Shown here piece by piece: positions 1 through 8,665 of a DNA stretch of 64,000 nucleotides. How positions within the stretch are numbered: the first letter of the stretch is position 1; each line of letters opens with the position of its first letter. The stretch lies in NCBI RefSeq assembly GCF_000698575.1, contig NZ_JFHD01000027.1, positions 20,263-84,262 of the forward strand. The letters run 5' to 3'. Made by a program: the position numbers and the translations under genes. The notes under the pieces were generated by a model that was not told where the DNA came from, did no database searches, and saw nothing but the letters and a program-made list of their open reading frames with translations. Source of the DNA: Caballeronia zhejiangensis (lineage in GTDB: Bacteria; Pseudomonadota; Gammaproteobacteria; Burkholderiales; Burkholderiaceae).

Positions 1-1
1 A

Positions 2-685
2 TCGGTGCGCGACATGCTACTCAAGGCTAGTGACCCGCACAAAGTATTGTTTGTCGATTTGAAGACACTTCTCAGCGCGCACACCGCCGCAGACTATGTG
101 AAGGAACTTCGGCCGGCGATGGAAAAGCTTTCGTCCGCGTACGACAGAATGCTGCAATCGGTGGGCGACCGAATGCTTGAAGCACTCGATTCGAGCCTTG
201 CTGACCTAGGAAGTCTGCGTAAGCGTGCCACCGGTCTTGTCGGCGTATCCGGCGACTTTCGGTTAGACGCATTCGCGACACGGCTTACAACGTTCGAAGG
301 AAAACGCGAAGACCTCGAGGGTATCTTGAGTCTCGCTGCAAACAAGCCTCCGCGAGACTGGAATGATCGTGACATCGATGTCGCACTTCTTGCGATCGCC
401 GAGTGGGCGCTAAGGTTCAAGCAGGTCGAGGCACTATTGTCGGTGCAGGGACGGGCGCCAACGCGGGAGGCGTTCGCAATCGTGATTGGTGCTGGGAAGG
501 AAAGCAAGTCCGTCTCAAGAACCTTCGAGATATCCGAGCGGGATTTGCCTACTGTGAAGCGAATTGCCACGTCGCTGCTTGACCAAATGACTGGCAGGGG
601 ATTGAAAACAGAAATACTGCTGGCCGCCTTGGCGCAAGCCGGGATGTCAATAACGGAAAACAATAAGGACGGCTGCCATGGCTGA
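2..685 (+). CDS. sspC: C-terminal part of a large protein, probably SspC-like (phosphorothioation module)
   Basis: The reading frame is open to the left edge of the window, so only the last 228 or so residues are seen; a GTG at position 5 is probably internal rather than the true start. The visible part is largely charged and helical, with no Walker motif or other motif I can name. Its stop codon overlaps the start of the next gene by 8 bases, which implies translational coupling. In Ssp phosphorothioation systems the known gene order is sspB-sspC-sspD, and the next gene is a good SspD match, so position makes this the end of sspC, the ATPase subunit. That identification rests on context, not on recognised sequence; the C-terminus of another large defence ATPase is possible. 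Confidence 0.45.
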   Translation, partial: SVRDMLLKASDPHKVLFVDLKTLLSAHTAADYVKELRPAMEKLSSAYDRMLQSVGDRMLEALDSSLADLGSLRKRATGLVGVSGDFRLDAFATRLTTFEGKREDLEGILSLAANKPPRDWNDRDIDVALLAIAEWALRFKQVEALLSVQGRAPTREAFAIVIGAGKESKSVSRTFEISERDLPTVKRIATSLLDQMTGRGLKTEILLAALAQAGMSITENNKDGCHG

Positions 686-1517
686 AAAACACGTACTCGG
701 GCTCTCGGGCGGGAAGGATAGTGCGGCACTCGCAGTCTACATGCGTCAACAGCGGCCAGATCTAGACATCGAGTATTTTTTTACCGACACGGGGAAAGAG
801 CTCCCGGAAGTATATGAGTTCCTTGGACGGCTGGAGGGTTTTCTCGGCAAGCCTATCCTTCGACTTAATCCTCGAAGGGACTTTGACTTTTGGCTCAAAG
901 AATATGGACACTTCCTGCCGTCTGCGCAGACTCGTTGGTGCACGCGGCAACTCAAGCTGTTGCCGTTTGAGCAGTGGGTAAGACCGATGCTCGTTCAAGG
1001 GGAGACCGTCGTATCGTATGTTGCTATCCGCTCGGACGAGGAGTACCGAGAAGGGTACTCCTCGAAGCACGCACGGCTCCTAGTCAAGCTTCCATTCCGG
1101 GAAGATGGCATCGACAAAGCCGGAGTGATGGACATACTGCAAGCCTCTGGAGTTGGTGTTCCTAAGTACTACGATTGGCGTTCACGAAGCGGGTGCACCT
1201 TTTGTTTCTTCCAACAAAAGATCGAATGGGTTCGTTTGAAGCGCGAGCATCCCGATGCGTTTGAAGAAGCTAAGGCATACGAAAAGTCCGCACTTGAGCA
1301 TGGTTCTCCGTTTACATGGACAAAAGGAGAGCCGCTTACTGAGCTTGAAAAGCCGGGGAGGATCGCGCAGATCGAAAGCGACTACGAGATACGGCGGCAC
1401 CGTGAGGCCAGCCGAAGGCCTGTGAACCCGCTTCGACCGGTAGCCGTTAATGAAGATCTCGACGATCTATTTCTTGAAGAAGAGGGTGGTGGAGCATGCT
1501 TGGTTTGCCACAAATGA
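678..1517 (+). CDS. sspD: SspD/DndC-like PAPS-reductase-family sulfurtransferase
   Basis: This 279-residue protein belongs to the PP-loop ATP pyrophosphatase / phosphoadenosine-phosphosulfate reductase family. The nucleotide-binding PP-loop SGGKDS is at residues 10-15. Cysteines at 88, 173 and 176 (CTFC) and at 274 and 277 (CLVC) could hold an Fe-S cluster, as cysteines do in DndC. In phosphorothioation systems this family activates the DNA backbone for replacement of a non-bridging oxygen by sulfur. It is much shorter than DndC (about 500 residues), which fits SspD of the single-strand Ssp system better. The ATG overlaps the preceding stop, and the gene converges on the restriction operon. 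A BrxP-type role in a type 4 BREX locus is the main alternative, but no PglZ, BrxC or BrxL gene is visible. Confidence 0.72.
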   Translation: MAEKHVLGLSGGKDSAALAVYMRQQRPDLDIEYFFTDTGKELPEVYEFLGRLEGFLGKPILRLNPRRDFDFWLKEYGHFLPSAQTRWCTRQLKLLPFEQWVRPMLVQGETVVSYVAIRSDEEYREGYSSKHARLLVKLPFREDGIDKAGVMDILQASGVGVPKYYDWRSRSGCTFCFFQQKIEWVRLKREHPDAFEEAKAYEKSALEHGSPFTWTKGEPLTELEKPGRIAQIESDYEIRRHREASRRPVNPLRPVAVNEDLDDLFLEEEGGGACLVCHK

Positions 1518-1650
1518 GCGTATGCGCCTGTGGTGCCAAGCAAATAAGCATGGCCGAGCTCCTAATGACCAGGGAGGTCGACCGTGCGTGACAAAGACTC
1601 CTGATGTTCGCTAGGAATCGACCACATCGAGAGAGTTGCACTGGAAAATT

Positions 1651-1681
1651 AGCCCTCGACCTGTTTTCGCCGAGGGCTTTA
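1651..1681. terminator. Hairpin terminator between convergent sspD and the FGH operon
   Basis: An 8-bp perfect stem (AGCCCTCG at 1651-1658, CGAGGGCT at 1671-1678) with a 12-base loop lies between the convergent stop codons. A short T-rich stretch follows on the plus strand. It could serve transcripts arriving from either side. Confidence 0.55.
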
Positions 1682-1691
1682 CGGTTTAAGT

Positions 1692-4600
1692 TTAAGCCTC
1701 GGTGTCTCTTGAACGGTCAGCTTTAATTGCGTCGACCGCCAACCCGATATCTTCATCAGACAGGAACGGGGCCTGAGCGAACAATAGCCCGTGCTCTCCA
1801 GTGAGTTTGGCCGCTAGGTGTCCTTTACCCAAGAGTAGTTCCGCACCGGGCCTGTCCAAAGCGATGCGTGAAGTTGCCTCGCTCGACACCTTAAGTATTA
1901 AACGGTTTCCGAGATTTTCCCGCAGTTGCATTGGCATAACATCCTTGTCCGGTCTCTGTGCCGCAAAGAATAGATGGATACCCGCCGCTCGCGCCTTGAC
2001 ACCCAAACGCGCGACGGCAGCGCTGACCGTCGCTTTGTAGGTATCCTCCAGCATCCAATCTGCGAATTCGTCGTGTACAACGAAAACCATGGGCATCCTG
2101 TCGGCCGGAGCGACTTTCGCGTTGTATGTTGGCAAGTCTCGAGCCTTTGCCGATGCGAACACGCGATAACGCTCCTCCATTTCTTCAACCAACACCTTGA
2201 GTACTTCAACCGCGCGTTCGCGCGATGTGATTATCGGCTCTCGTAGATGCGGGAGTTCTTCCAAAGCCGAATAATCCACGCCCATTTTTGGGTCGATGAG
2301 AACGATATTCGCTAATGAACTTGGATTCGTTGCTGCGATATCGAGGAGAAGCGCTTGGATCAGAACTGACTTGCCGCTGCCAGTCGACCCCGCAATAAGC
2401 GAGTGAGGCTCGTGCTGCGATAGTCCTTCGAAGTCGCCTCCCAGATTCAGGTAGAGGATGTTTCCGTTTAGCTCTTGGACGCCGAGTACGAACGACGTGT
2501 TGATTCCGGCTGTATTTCGCTTTACAGCGCGACGTTCCCAGACTTCCCATAGGGACACCGCCTTTCGATTAGGGCTAGCAATCGATACGATGATCTCGCC
2601 GGGGCGCGGTTGCACCGACAACAGCGCAAGGCTGTGCGTCGTTAGCAGCTGCATACGTTTGGCCTCGATGTCCTCGGTACGGAGTCGATCTGAACCCGCG
2701 AGCCGAATAAGACAGCCGTTCGGCGTGAGTCTGGTTCCAAGCACGCTAGCCTGGAAACCGTAGCTGTTCATTGCCTTCTTGAACGTAGCGGCGATTTGTG
2801 CGGCCCAGCCCCCTCTGTCATCAAGCGATTCGCCGCCCTGTACAACCTCTTGCGCGATGAGACTTGAGAGCGCAGGCCCATAGGCGGCGTTGCCACCGGT
2901 TTCCGCCGAGCCTGCCGCAATTGCAACCGTGGAGACCGTGAGATCGTCAAAATTCGAGCTTGCGAGTTGACCCGTATCCGTCGCAGACTCGGTAGACACT
3001 CCTCCATGCGTCGCCGCAGTTGGGACGACTTCAAGCGGCTCCCCGACGTTGTTCTCCGATAGCTCGGACACGTCGACCGCGAGCTTGTCAACCATCGCGG
3101 ACCACGAAACCCGCGGTGCCGGTGGAACCGCATTACACGTCATCCAGGGCGTTTCCGTTCCAATTGATGCACGCACTGGTGTTGGGTCGGTATTGCGCAC
3201 ATACGCCGCTGCTAAGTCGCGAAGTTGCGCTCGGTCAAAGACCTCTTGGAAGGCAATGGCCGGCGAGCCCACGTCAACTTCTACCTGGTCAGCGACCGAA
3301 GACCCGCTGGCTCCCGCCTCCGTTGAGTGTACGAACACATGCGAGTATCCACGCAAGGTCATCTTGATCGTACCATCGCGGATCGCAGCCCGAGCGCGCT
3401 CGAGTAACGCGGTCTGGCTTGGCAGGGCAATAGCATCGACCAGAAGGTCAGCCAGTCTTGCCAACCAGAGGTCTCGATCAAGGCGACCCGGATCTCCAAA
3501 CAGTGCCTCCTTTAGCGTTGACAAGGTTGCAAGCAGTTGCGTCTTCGACGTTCGGCGAGCATCGGCGACGTTGGCTACGCCAACGTACTTTGATTCGACG
3601 ACGACTAAATGTAAGCGAATACCGTCTTGCGCGTCCTCGACGCATAGGCCGAGCAGATCAGCAATTCGGTTCTCCCGCTGCGCGAGCCAGGATGCATAAT
3701 CGTCAAGGAGGAAAAAGACCTGGATCGAAGCTTTATCAGCGCCTCCGCAGAGCGACTGAAACTCGCGTCTTACGATGAATCGGCTGAGAACCAGGCCAAG
3801 CATCTCGCCAGCGGAAACCCCGCGTTTCGCTGCTCGAAGGACGATGTCTCCCGATATCGATAAGGCGTCCATTATGATTCGGTCCGTTCCAGCATCGAGG
3901 CCAGCCGAGTCGATCTGAAGTCCCAGTTCCTCCAAACGTCGGCGGGCAAGTACGCGAAGAAGACGGAGCTCCGATGTTGAGCTAACAATCATATTGCGAC
4001 CGTTTGTCCGCTGCCGACGGTAACGAACGACGTTGATGTTGTTAGCTAGCAATTGCCGCTTATCCAACAATTCATCGTAAGTGGCTACCCACTCAGCAAT
4101 GCTGTGTGCGTCGTCGAATAACGACTTGAGCTTTTCATCTTGCAAGGATATCTGGCGCGCAGGTACAAGATGATCGTTCGGTGGCACATCTTTTTTTCGA
4201 ACAACAGCGCCCACCATGTCTACGTATGCGCGGCCCGACGCGGTTTGTTGCGGACAAGTTAGGAAAGTTGTCGACTTAAGTTCATCCTCTCCAGAGATAC
4301 TGCGATACGACCAACGGGATGGCGCATGTTCCATCGAGTTTCTGTGATTTAGCCAGTGCAACCTAACCCATTCCGGAGAAGCAGTACGAGAGACGACGTC
4401 ATGCAGAAAGGCGATATCGAACGGGCGAAAGCCATGCGCGACTTCGGGCAATGCGGCATTAGGCGGGGTGACCGAAATCCTGAGTTTCGACATAAAGCTG
4501 TCGGATGTCGCACCGATAACGGCCATGTCAGGGTCTGCTTCGGAACTACTTACTAACTCTGCGTACACGCGGCGAAGTTTATTGGCGTCAGTGTGGCGCA

Positions 4601-7154
4601 CTGAAACATTGCACTGTAAATCGGGCTGTGCGTCGGCGAAGTCACTGAGTTCTCGAACCGTTGTAAGCGGCAGCGTTGCAGCGTCTGCGTTGTAAAGAAC
4701 GATCGACAGGTTACTTGCTTCGTGCCGTTGCAGACTCACGTAGCGCTCGATGAGCTCTCTAATTTGCCGGGACGCCTCTAATGGTGTGACATCACTCATG
4801 TCAGCACCTTCACCAACAGCGGGCTCTTCCATCAGGCTGTACCCATTCTCGGTGCTCGTTTCGGCGACTAATCGCGCGACGCCTCCTCGCTCGGCAACGG
4901 CGATTTCCGGATAGAAGGGATGAGCAAGCTCATCGCTGAACTCTTGGAAGAATATGTTGCGGTCGCCAAAGTCTGTGTGTTCTGTCCCAAGGAGGTGATT
5001 TATGAGCCCGCATGTGCGCCGCAGCTTGACCGAAAGGGCCTTCATCCTTTCAGGATGCCACGGAGGAACAATCACGCACGGCTTTTCGCCTGTTACGGCT
5101 ACCGTGCCGACACGAAGCACTTCGCTGACAAGTTTAGAGCGCGCAACGTCACCACGGGCGTTCTCCTTCAATGTCCGTAACAGTTCGCCGAACGAATCGG
5201 CTTGTCGCATGGCGGCCTCAGTATGCAAACCCCGCTCGGCGAAATCAGACAATGCCTCTAAGTAATCTTTCTCGAACCGATGGAGCGCCGTGCTGATTGC
5301 AATGGCTTGCTCTTCGGTTATTCTGCCCTCGTCTTTCAGTGGCTTCAGACGACGGCCGATCTCATGACTCAAACTCTTCAACTTCGAAGGGGGCGGGACC
5401 AAAGACCCCGCGTCTCGTCCGAATGTAGCTTCAAACGTGTTGACGTCGAGCAAGGAGACGGCTTGTACACCTCCTTTTTTGCTCACTAGCCGCCGCGGAA
5501 CCTCGGTCGCAGTAATCGCTGCTTTCTGCCGGAGGCGACCGATGTCGTCGTAGAGCTGGAGGCCGACAGCTTGCGGCCGTCCGATCCATAGAAGGTGTAT
5601 TTTCCCCGAAGGGACTGTTTGCTCACCGTTAGTTAGTTCTAACGAAATCTCAAACTTCAGCTGAATTTGTGGGCGCGCAATGGACGTGACTGACTTGAAG
5701 TCGTTTTTAAGTCGGTCCCTCTCGTACTCTAGAAACGCCGGATATTCTAAGAGAGGGTCGGGGACTTCCGGATTGCTTCCGAGCCCCGGACTACGGACGA
5801 ATTCGACACGACCTGATAGAAGACTGCGCAGCCCACGGTACATCGTCGAGAAGTAGCAACCCAAGTCGTGATTAAAACGTTCTCGCCAATCCTTTCTACC
5901 TCGATTGACACGGATTTTGATACGCTTAGCACCTGCGGTCTCAGCCTCTGAGGCCGTTAACCGTTGAATCGCAGTGACAAGGCCGTCGAGGAAATCGGTA
6001 CATTCAATGGGCTTTCCAAAAAGCGCTTTTTCCCAGTTCGCCCTTAGCCTCGCATCTTGGTCAAGCCAGTTGCGATGGAGCTCATAAAAACGCTCATCCT
6101 CATCATTCCACTCTGAGCGGCTTTCACGCGTGGCGAGGTCGGCCAAGTACTCTTTACGTTCTGGCGTCAGGACGTCCGGATCCGTGCAGTCGTGCTCAAA
6201 GAAGTCCAATGTTTGCTTGGCAAGACTTTCCTTCCGTTCTTTCGGCCTATCAAAGATGAGGTGGATGCCATCTGCTTCCCATTCAAACTGGCACAGCGCT
6301 TGTGCCGCGCTTCGTTCACCGGGTTGCGATGAGATAAACGCCAGTATGCTTGCAACGGCGTCTTGATTGATCGATTCGCGGCTTTCGTTGAACCGTTCTT
6401 CGATCTCGCTGGACTCAATCGGCTGTCCGTTTTTTCGCTGCTTCGCGATCAGTGGCGTTCGATCCGTGAAGAGTTTCTCAAACGCTTTGCGCCACGGGCC
6501 ACTGTGGTGTCCGTACTGCCGCGCGTTGGCGAAAAGCGAACTGTCACGCGGCAAATGTAAGTACGGGAGCGCCCAACCAAGCGCCGTTCGAATGGCTTCG
6601 CCCTTGGTTGTCGAAGCATTGCTGACGGCGCTGCAGTATTCGGCCAATTCATAAAGCGACATCTCTTCAGCGACAAGGAGGCCACGAATCGCTGCCCGAA
6701 AAACCGCTTGATCTTCCGGAGTTAAAGACATATCGGTTGCGTCGACCGTGGCGCTTACCCAGTCGCGAGCGTGACTATGAAATTCCGCGGCGCCGATCGC
6801 TGCGACATGCTCGAGCGTGTCCGCTAGATTCGGCTCGTTGCCGTTCGCAGTGAGCATCGCCGCCTTCTCGGTCCGCTGATTTCTGATCGCGCCCGCATTG
6901 TTATCGGTCAGGACTTCATCAGGAAGACCGGAATTCTCGACGAGCCCTCGAGGAATCCGGACCTCAACGCGGCCATGTAATTCCGGGTCCGCAAGAACCT
7001 CATGGACAATCGCACTGATATGCTCTTTGCTTAGCCTGTCTAAGCGGAAAAGCGCAGGACCGTCCGTAGCACGGTCAGGCGCATCAAGAGCAGGAATATG
7101 CGAACGAAGAACAGCCGCTCCTACGCGGCCTACAATCTTATCGGCGATGCTCAA
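1692..7154 (-). CDS. sspH: SspH/DptH-like phosphorothioation-dependent restriction ATPase (FtsK/HerA type)
   Basis: This 1820-residue protein matches the DptH/DndH subunit in size, gene order and C-terminal ATPase. The C-terminal domain has a clear Walker A, GSTGSGKS, at about 1589-1596, a Walker B ending in HDE near 1695, and a following FAAQRP segment, as in FtsK/HerA DNA pumps. The first 1500 or so residues have no motif I can name. Homologous F-G-H complexes attack DNA that lacks the phosphorothioate mark: DptFGH/DndFGH damages unmodified DNA, and SspFGH blocks phage replication. The ATG overlaps the stop of the G gene by four bases (ATGA), so the three subunits are translationally coupled. 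The operon faces away from its own modification genes. With SspC/SspD-type partners next door, the SspFGH class is more likely than DndFGH. Confidence 0.75.
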   Translation of the reverse strand: MSIADKIVGRVGAAVLRSHIPALDAPDRATDGPALFRLDRLSKEHISAIVHEVLADPELHGRVEVRIPRGLVENSGLPDEVLTDNNAGAIRNQRTEKAAMLTANGNEPNLADTLEHVAAIGAAEFHSHARDWVSATVDATDMSLTPEDQAVFRAAIRGLLVAEEMSLYELAEYCSAVSNASTTKGEAIRTALGWALPYLHLPRDSSLFANARQYGHHSGPWRKAFEKLFTDRTPLIAKQRKNGQPIESSEIEERFNESRESINQDAVASILAFISSQPGERSAAQALCQFEWEADGIHLIFDRPKERKESLAKQTLDFFEHDCTDPDVLTPERKEYLADLATRESRSEWNDEDERFYELHRNWLDQDARLRANWEKALFGKPIECTDFLDGLVTAIQRLTASEAETAGAKRIKIRVNRGRKDWRERFNHDLGCYFSTMYRGLRSLLSGRVEFVRSPGLGSNPEVPDPLLEYPAFLEYERDRLKNDFKSVTSIARPQIQLKFEISLELTNGEQTVPSGKIHLLWIGRPQAVGLQLYDDIGRLRQKAAITATEVPRRLVSKKGGVQAVSLLDVNTFEATFGRDAGSLVPPPSKLKSLSHEIGRRLKPLKDEGRITEEQAIAISTALHRFEKDYLEALSDFAERGLHTEAAMRQADSFGELLRTLKENARGDVARSKLVSEVLRVGTVAVTGEKPCVIVPPWHPERMKALSVKLRRTCGLINHLLGTEHTDFGDRNIFFQEFSDELAHPFYPEIAVAERGGVARLVAETSTENGYSLMEEPAVGEGADMSDVTPLEASRQIRELIERYVSLQRHEASNLSIVLYNADAATLPLTTVRELSDFADAQPDLQCNVSVRHTDANKLRRVYAELVSSSEADPDMAVIGATSDSFMSKLRISVTPPNAALPEVAHGFRPFDIAFLHDVVSRTASPEWVRLHWLNHRNSMEHAPSRWSYRSISGEDELKSTTFLTCPQQTASGRAYVDMVGAVVRKKDVPPNDHLVPARQISLQDEKLKSLFDDAHSIAEWVATYDELLDKRQLLANNINVVRYRRQRTNGRNMIVSSTSELRLLRVLARRRLEELGLQIDSAGLDAGTDRIIMDALSISGDIVLRAAKRGVSAGEMLGLVLSRFIVRREFQSLCGGADKASIQVFFLLDDYASWLAQRENRIADLLGLCVEDAQDGIRLHLVVVESKYVGVANVADARRTSKTQLLATLSTLKEALFGDPGRLDRDLWLARLADLLVDAIALPSQTALLERARAAIRDGTIKMTLRGYSHVFVHSTEAGASGSSVADQVEVDVGSPAIAFQEVFDRAQLRDLAAAYVRNTDPTPVRASIGTETPWMTCNAVPPAPRVSWSAMVDKLAVDVSELSENNVGEPLEVVPTAATHGGVSTESATDTGQLASSNFDDLTVSTVAIAAGSAETGGNAAYGPALSSLIAQEVVQGGESLDDRGGWAAQIAATFKKAMNSYGFQASVLGTRLTPNGCLIRLAGSDRLRTEDIEAKRMQLLTTHSLALLSVQPRPGEIIVSIASPNRKAVSLWEVWERRAVKRNTAGINTSFVLGVQELNGNILYLNLGGDFEGLSQHEPHSLIAGSTGSGKSVLIQALLLDIAATNPSSLANIVLIDPKMGVDYSALEELPHLREPIITSRERAVEVLKVLVEEMEERYRVFASAKARDLPTYNAKVAPADRMPMVFVVHDEFADWMLEDTYKATVSAAVARLGVKARAAGIHLFFAAQRPDKDVMPMQLRENLGNRLILKVSSEATSRIALDRPGAELLLGKGHLAAKLTGEHGLLFAQAPFLSDEDIGLAVDAIKADRSRDTEA

Positions 7155-8665
7155 ACCGCACCTCTTCGACTAAACGGGTTCTCAACAAATGCGCATGAAT
7201 CTGATAGTCGGCGTACAAGACCGAGCGCCAAGAGACGCGTCTCAAGGTTGTTGGCATTATTCATAAGCGCCTCTTGGTCAATTTGCTGCGATTGTACGAA
7301 TCGCCGCCCCTCCGCATGACCCACTACTATTCCGTATCTGCGGTGAATCTCGGCAAGAAATTCGGAGAACTCCATTGCTCCGTCCACGACCGCGACAACC
7401 AGGGCCTTCAGCAAACGATCACTGGGCGCGTATCTCACTCGTCGGGTAAGTCGACGAGAGCTCAGGCCAATGGCGCGGGCCCATGTCCCATGGAGCTTTC
7501 CGAGGTGTTGTTCATGGCGAGAACGAGCACGGTCAGCGAGTCGGTCGAGCAGTTGATCGCCAGAGAGACCGTCCAGCGAACTGTCGTCGTCCTTTTCGTA
7601 CTGGAATTTTTGCTTCACCAACATCGCACACGCACCGCTTGGGTCGTCTGATGCCAGTGCCTTTTCCCATTCGGGTGCGCTACGTAACGACTCGATGTAT
7701 GCCAAAACCGCTCGCTGCGACAGATTTTGATTGTGCTGGTAGCCTGCGATTGAAAGGCTTCTGATCTTGGTCCGCTGCGACGAGATAATTTCGCACAAGA
7801 ACTCGACCGGTTCGGCGTCACGTACCGTGCGCCGTCCTTGTTCGAGAAAATAAAGCAACAAATTAAGGCCGGTGAGCGTTATGAGATGGTCCAATCCGTC
7901 ATAAACAGGTAGGTCACGATTCAGAATCGCGAGCCAGTCATCGCAGAGTTGATCAAATCTGGCGTCGTGTGCATGCGGAAGGTAACCGACCTCCTTCGAA
8001 TTGGAGGCCTTTTGTGGTTCGCCTTGTAACGCTTTTACCAGACGATTCATGGGCGCATCGTGCGCGAATAAGCGAGTCACTATCTGACTGCCTAGCTCGG
8101 CGCCTCGCTGCGCTCTACTCATCATCAAATAGAGCAGCTCGCCTGTCCGAGCAAAAAAACGGCGATCATTCGATGCGTTCGCCTTCGAGTCGAAACGCAG
8201 GTCTTCGTAGAGTGCGTCAGGGCCGAAGGGAAACACAAATCTAGAGCTCCACCGTTTATTGCTTTGACCTTCAAACGCTGAGGCGCGAATCAGCTCTATC
8301 GCGCGTCCGAAATCGTCGAACGTCGAAAAATTTCGCCGAAGTTGGGGCAAATGCTGATCCGCTGGCTCGGTAGCATCTTGATTAAACAAGCTGAGCCATC
8401 GTGACCATTTGGCGTCGTCGGGAATATGCTCCGAACGGATCAGATCGATGTATGGATTGTTGAAAAGCAAATTGCGAAGGCGAGTTTGATGCTGGGGCTG
8501 ATAGCGAATGGCCTCACCGCTTTTTTCTCGTAGAGGGGCGTCGCTGTTTGACAGTAATACATTCAAAAACTCAAGGACGGTCAAATGCGGCAATTGTTCG
8601 TCGTAAAGACGATGACCCCAGATGTGTTCGTCGACTGCGAACGATATGTCTTTGCTAATGATCAT
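7151..8665 (-). CDS. sspG: SspG/DptG-like phosphorothioation-dependent restriction protein
   Basis: A 504-residue protein lies between the F and H genes with four-base ATGA overlaps on both sides. I see no catalytic motif, signal peptide or membrane segment. DptG family members are the least understood subunit of the DptFGH/DndFGH complex and are defined mainly by their place between F and H. Length and position fit that family. The identification therefore depends on the operon: an F-type P-loop protein upstream, a very large FtsK-like protein downstream, and a PAPS-reductase-family gene close by. Confidence 0.65.
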   Translation of the reverse strand: MIISKDISFAVDEHIWGHRLYDEQLPHLTVLEFLNVLLSNSDAPLREKSGEAIRYQPQHQTRLRNLLFNNPYIDLIRSEHIPDDAKWSRWLSLFNQDATEPADQHLPQLRRNFSTFDDFGRAIELIRASAFEGQSNKRWSSRFVFPFGPDALYEDLRFDSKANASNDRRFFARTGELLYLMMSRAQRGAELGSQIVTRLFAHDAPMNRLVKALQGEPQKASNSKEVGYLPHAHDARFDQLCDDWLAILNRDLPVYDGLDHLITLTGLNLLLYFLEQGRRTVRDAEPVEFLCEIISSQRTKIRSLSIAGYQHNQNLSQRAVLAYIESLRSAPEWEKALASDDPSGACAMLVKQKFQYEKDDDSSLDGLSGDQLLDRLADRARSRHEQHLGKLHGTWARAIGLSSRRLTRRVRYAPSDRLLKALVVAVVDGAMEFSEFLAEIHRRYGIVVGHAEGRRFVQSQQIDQEALMNNANNLETRLLALGLVRRLSDSCAFVENPFSRRGAV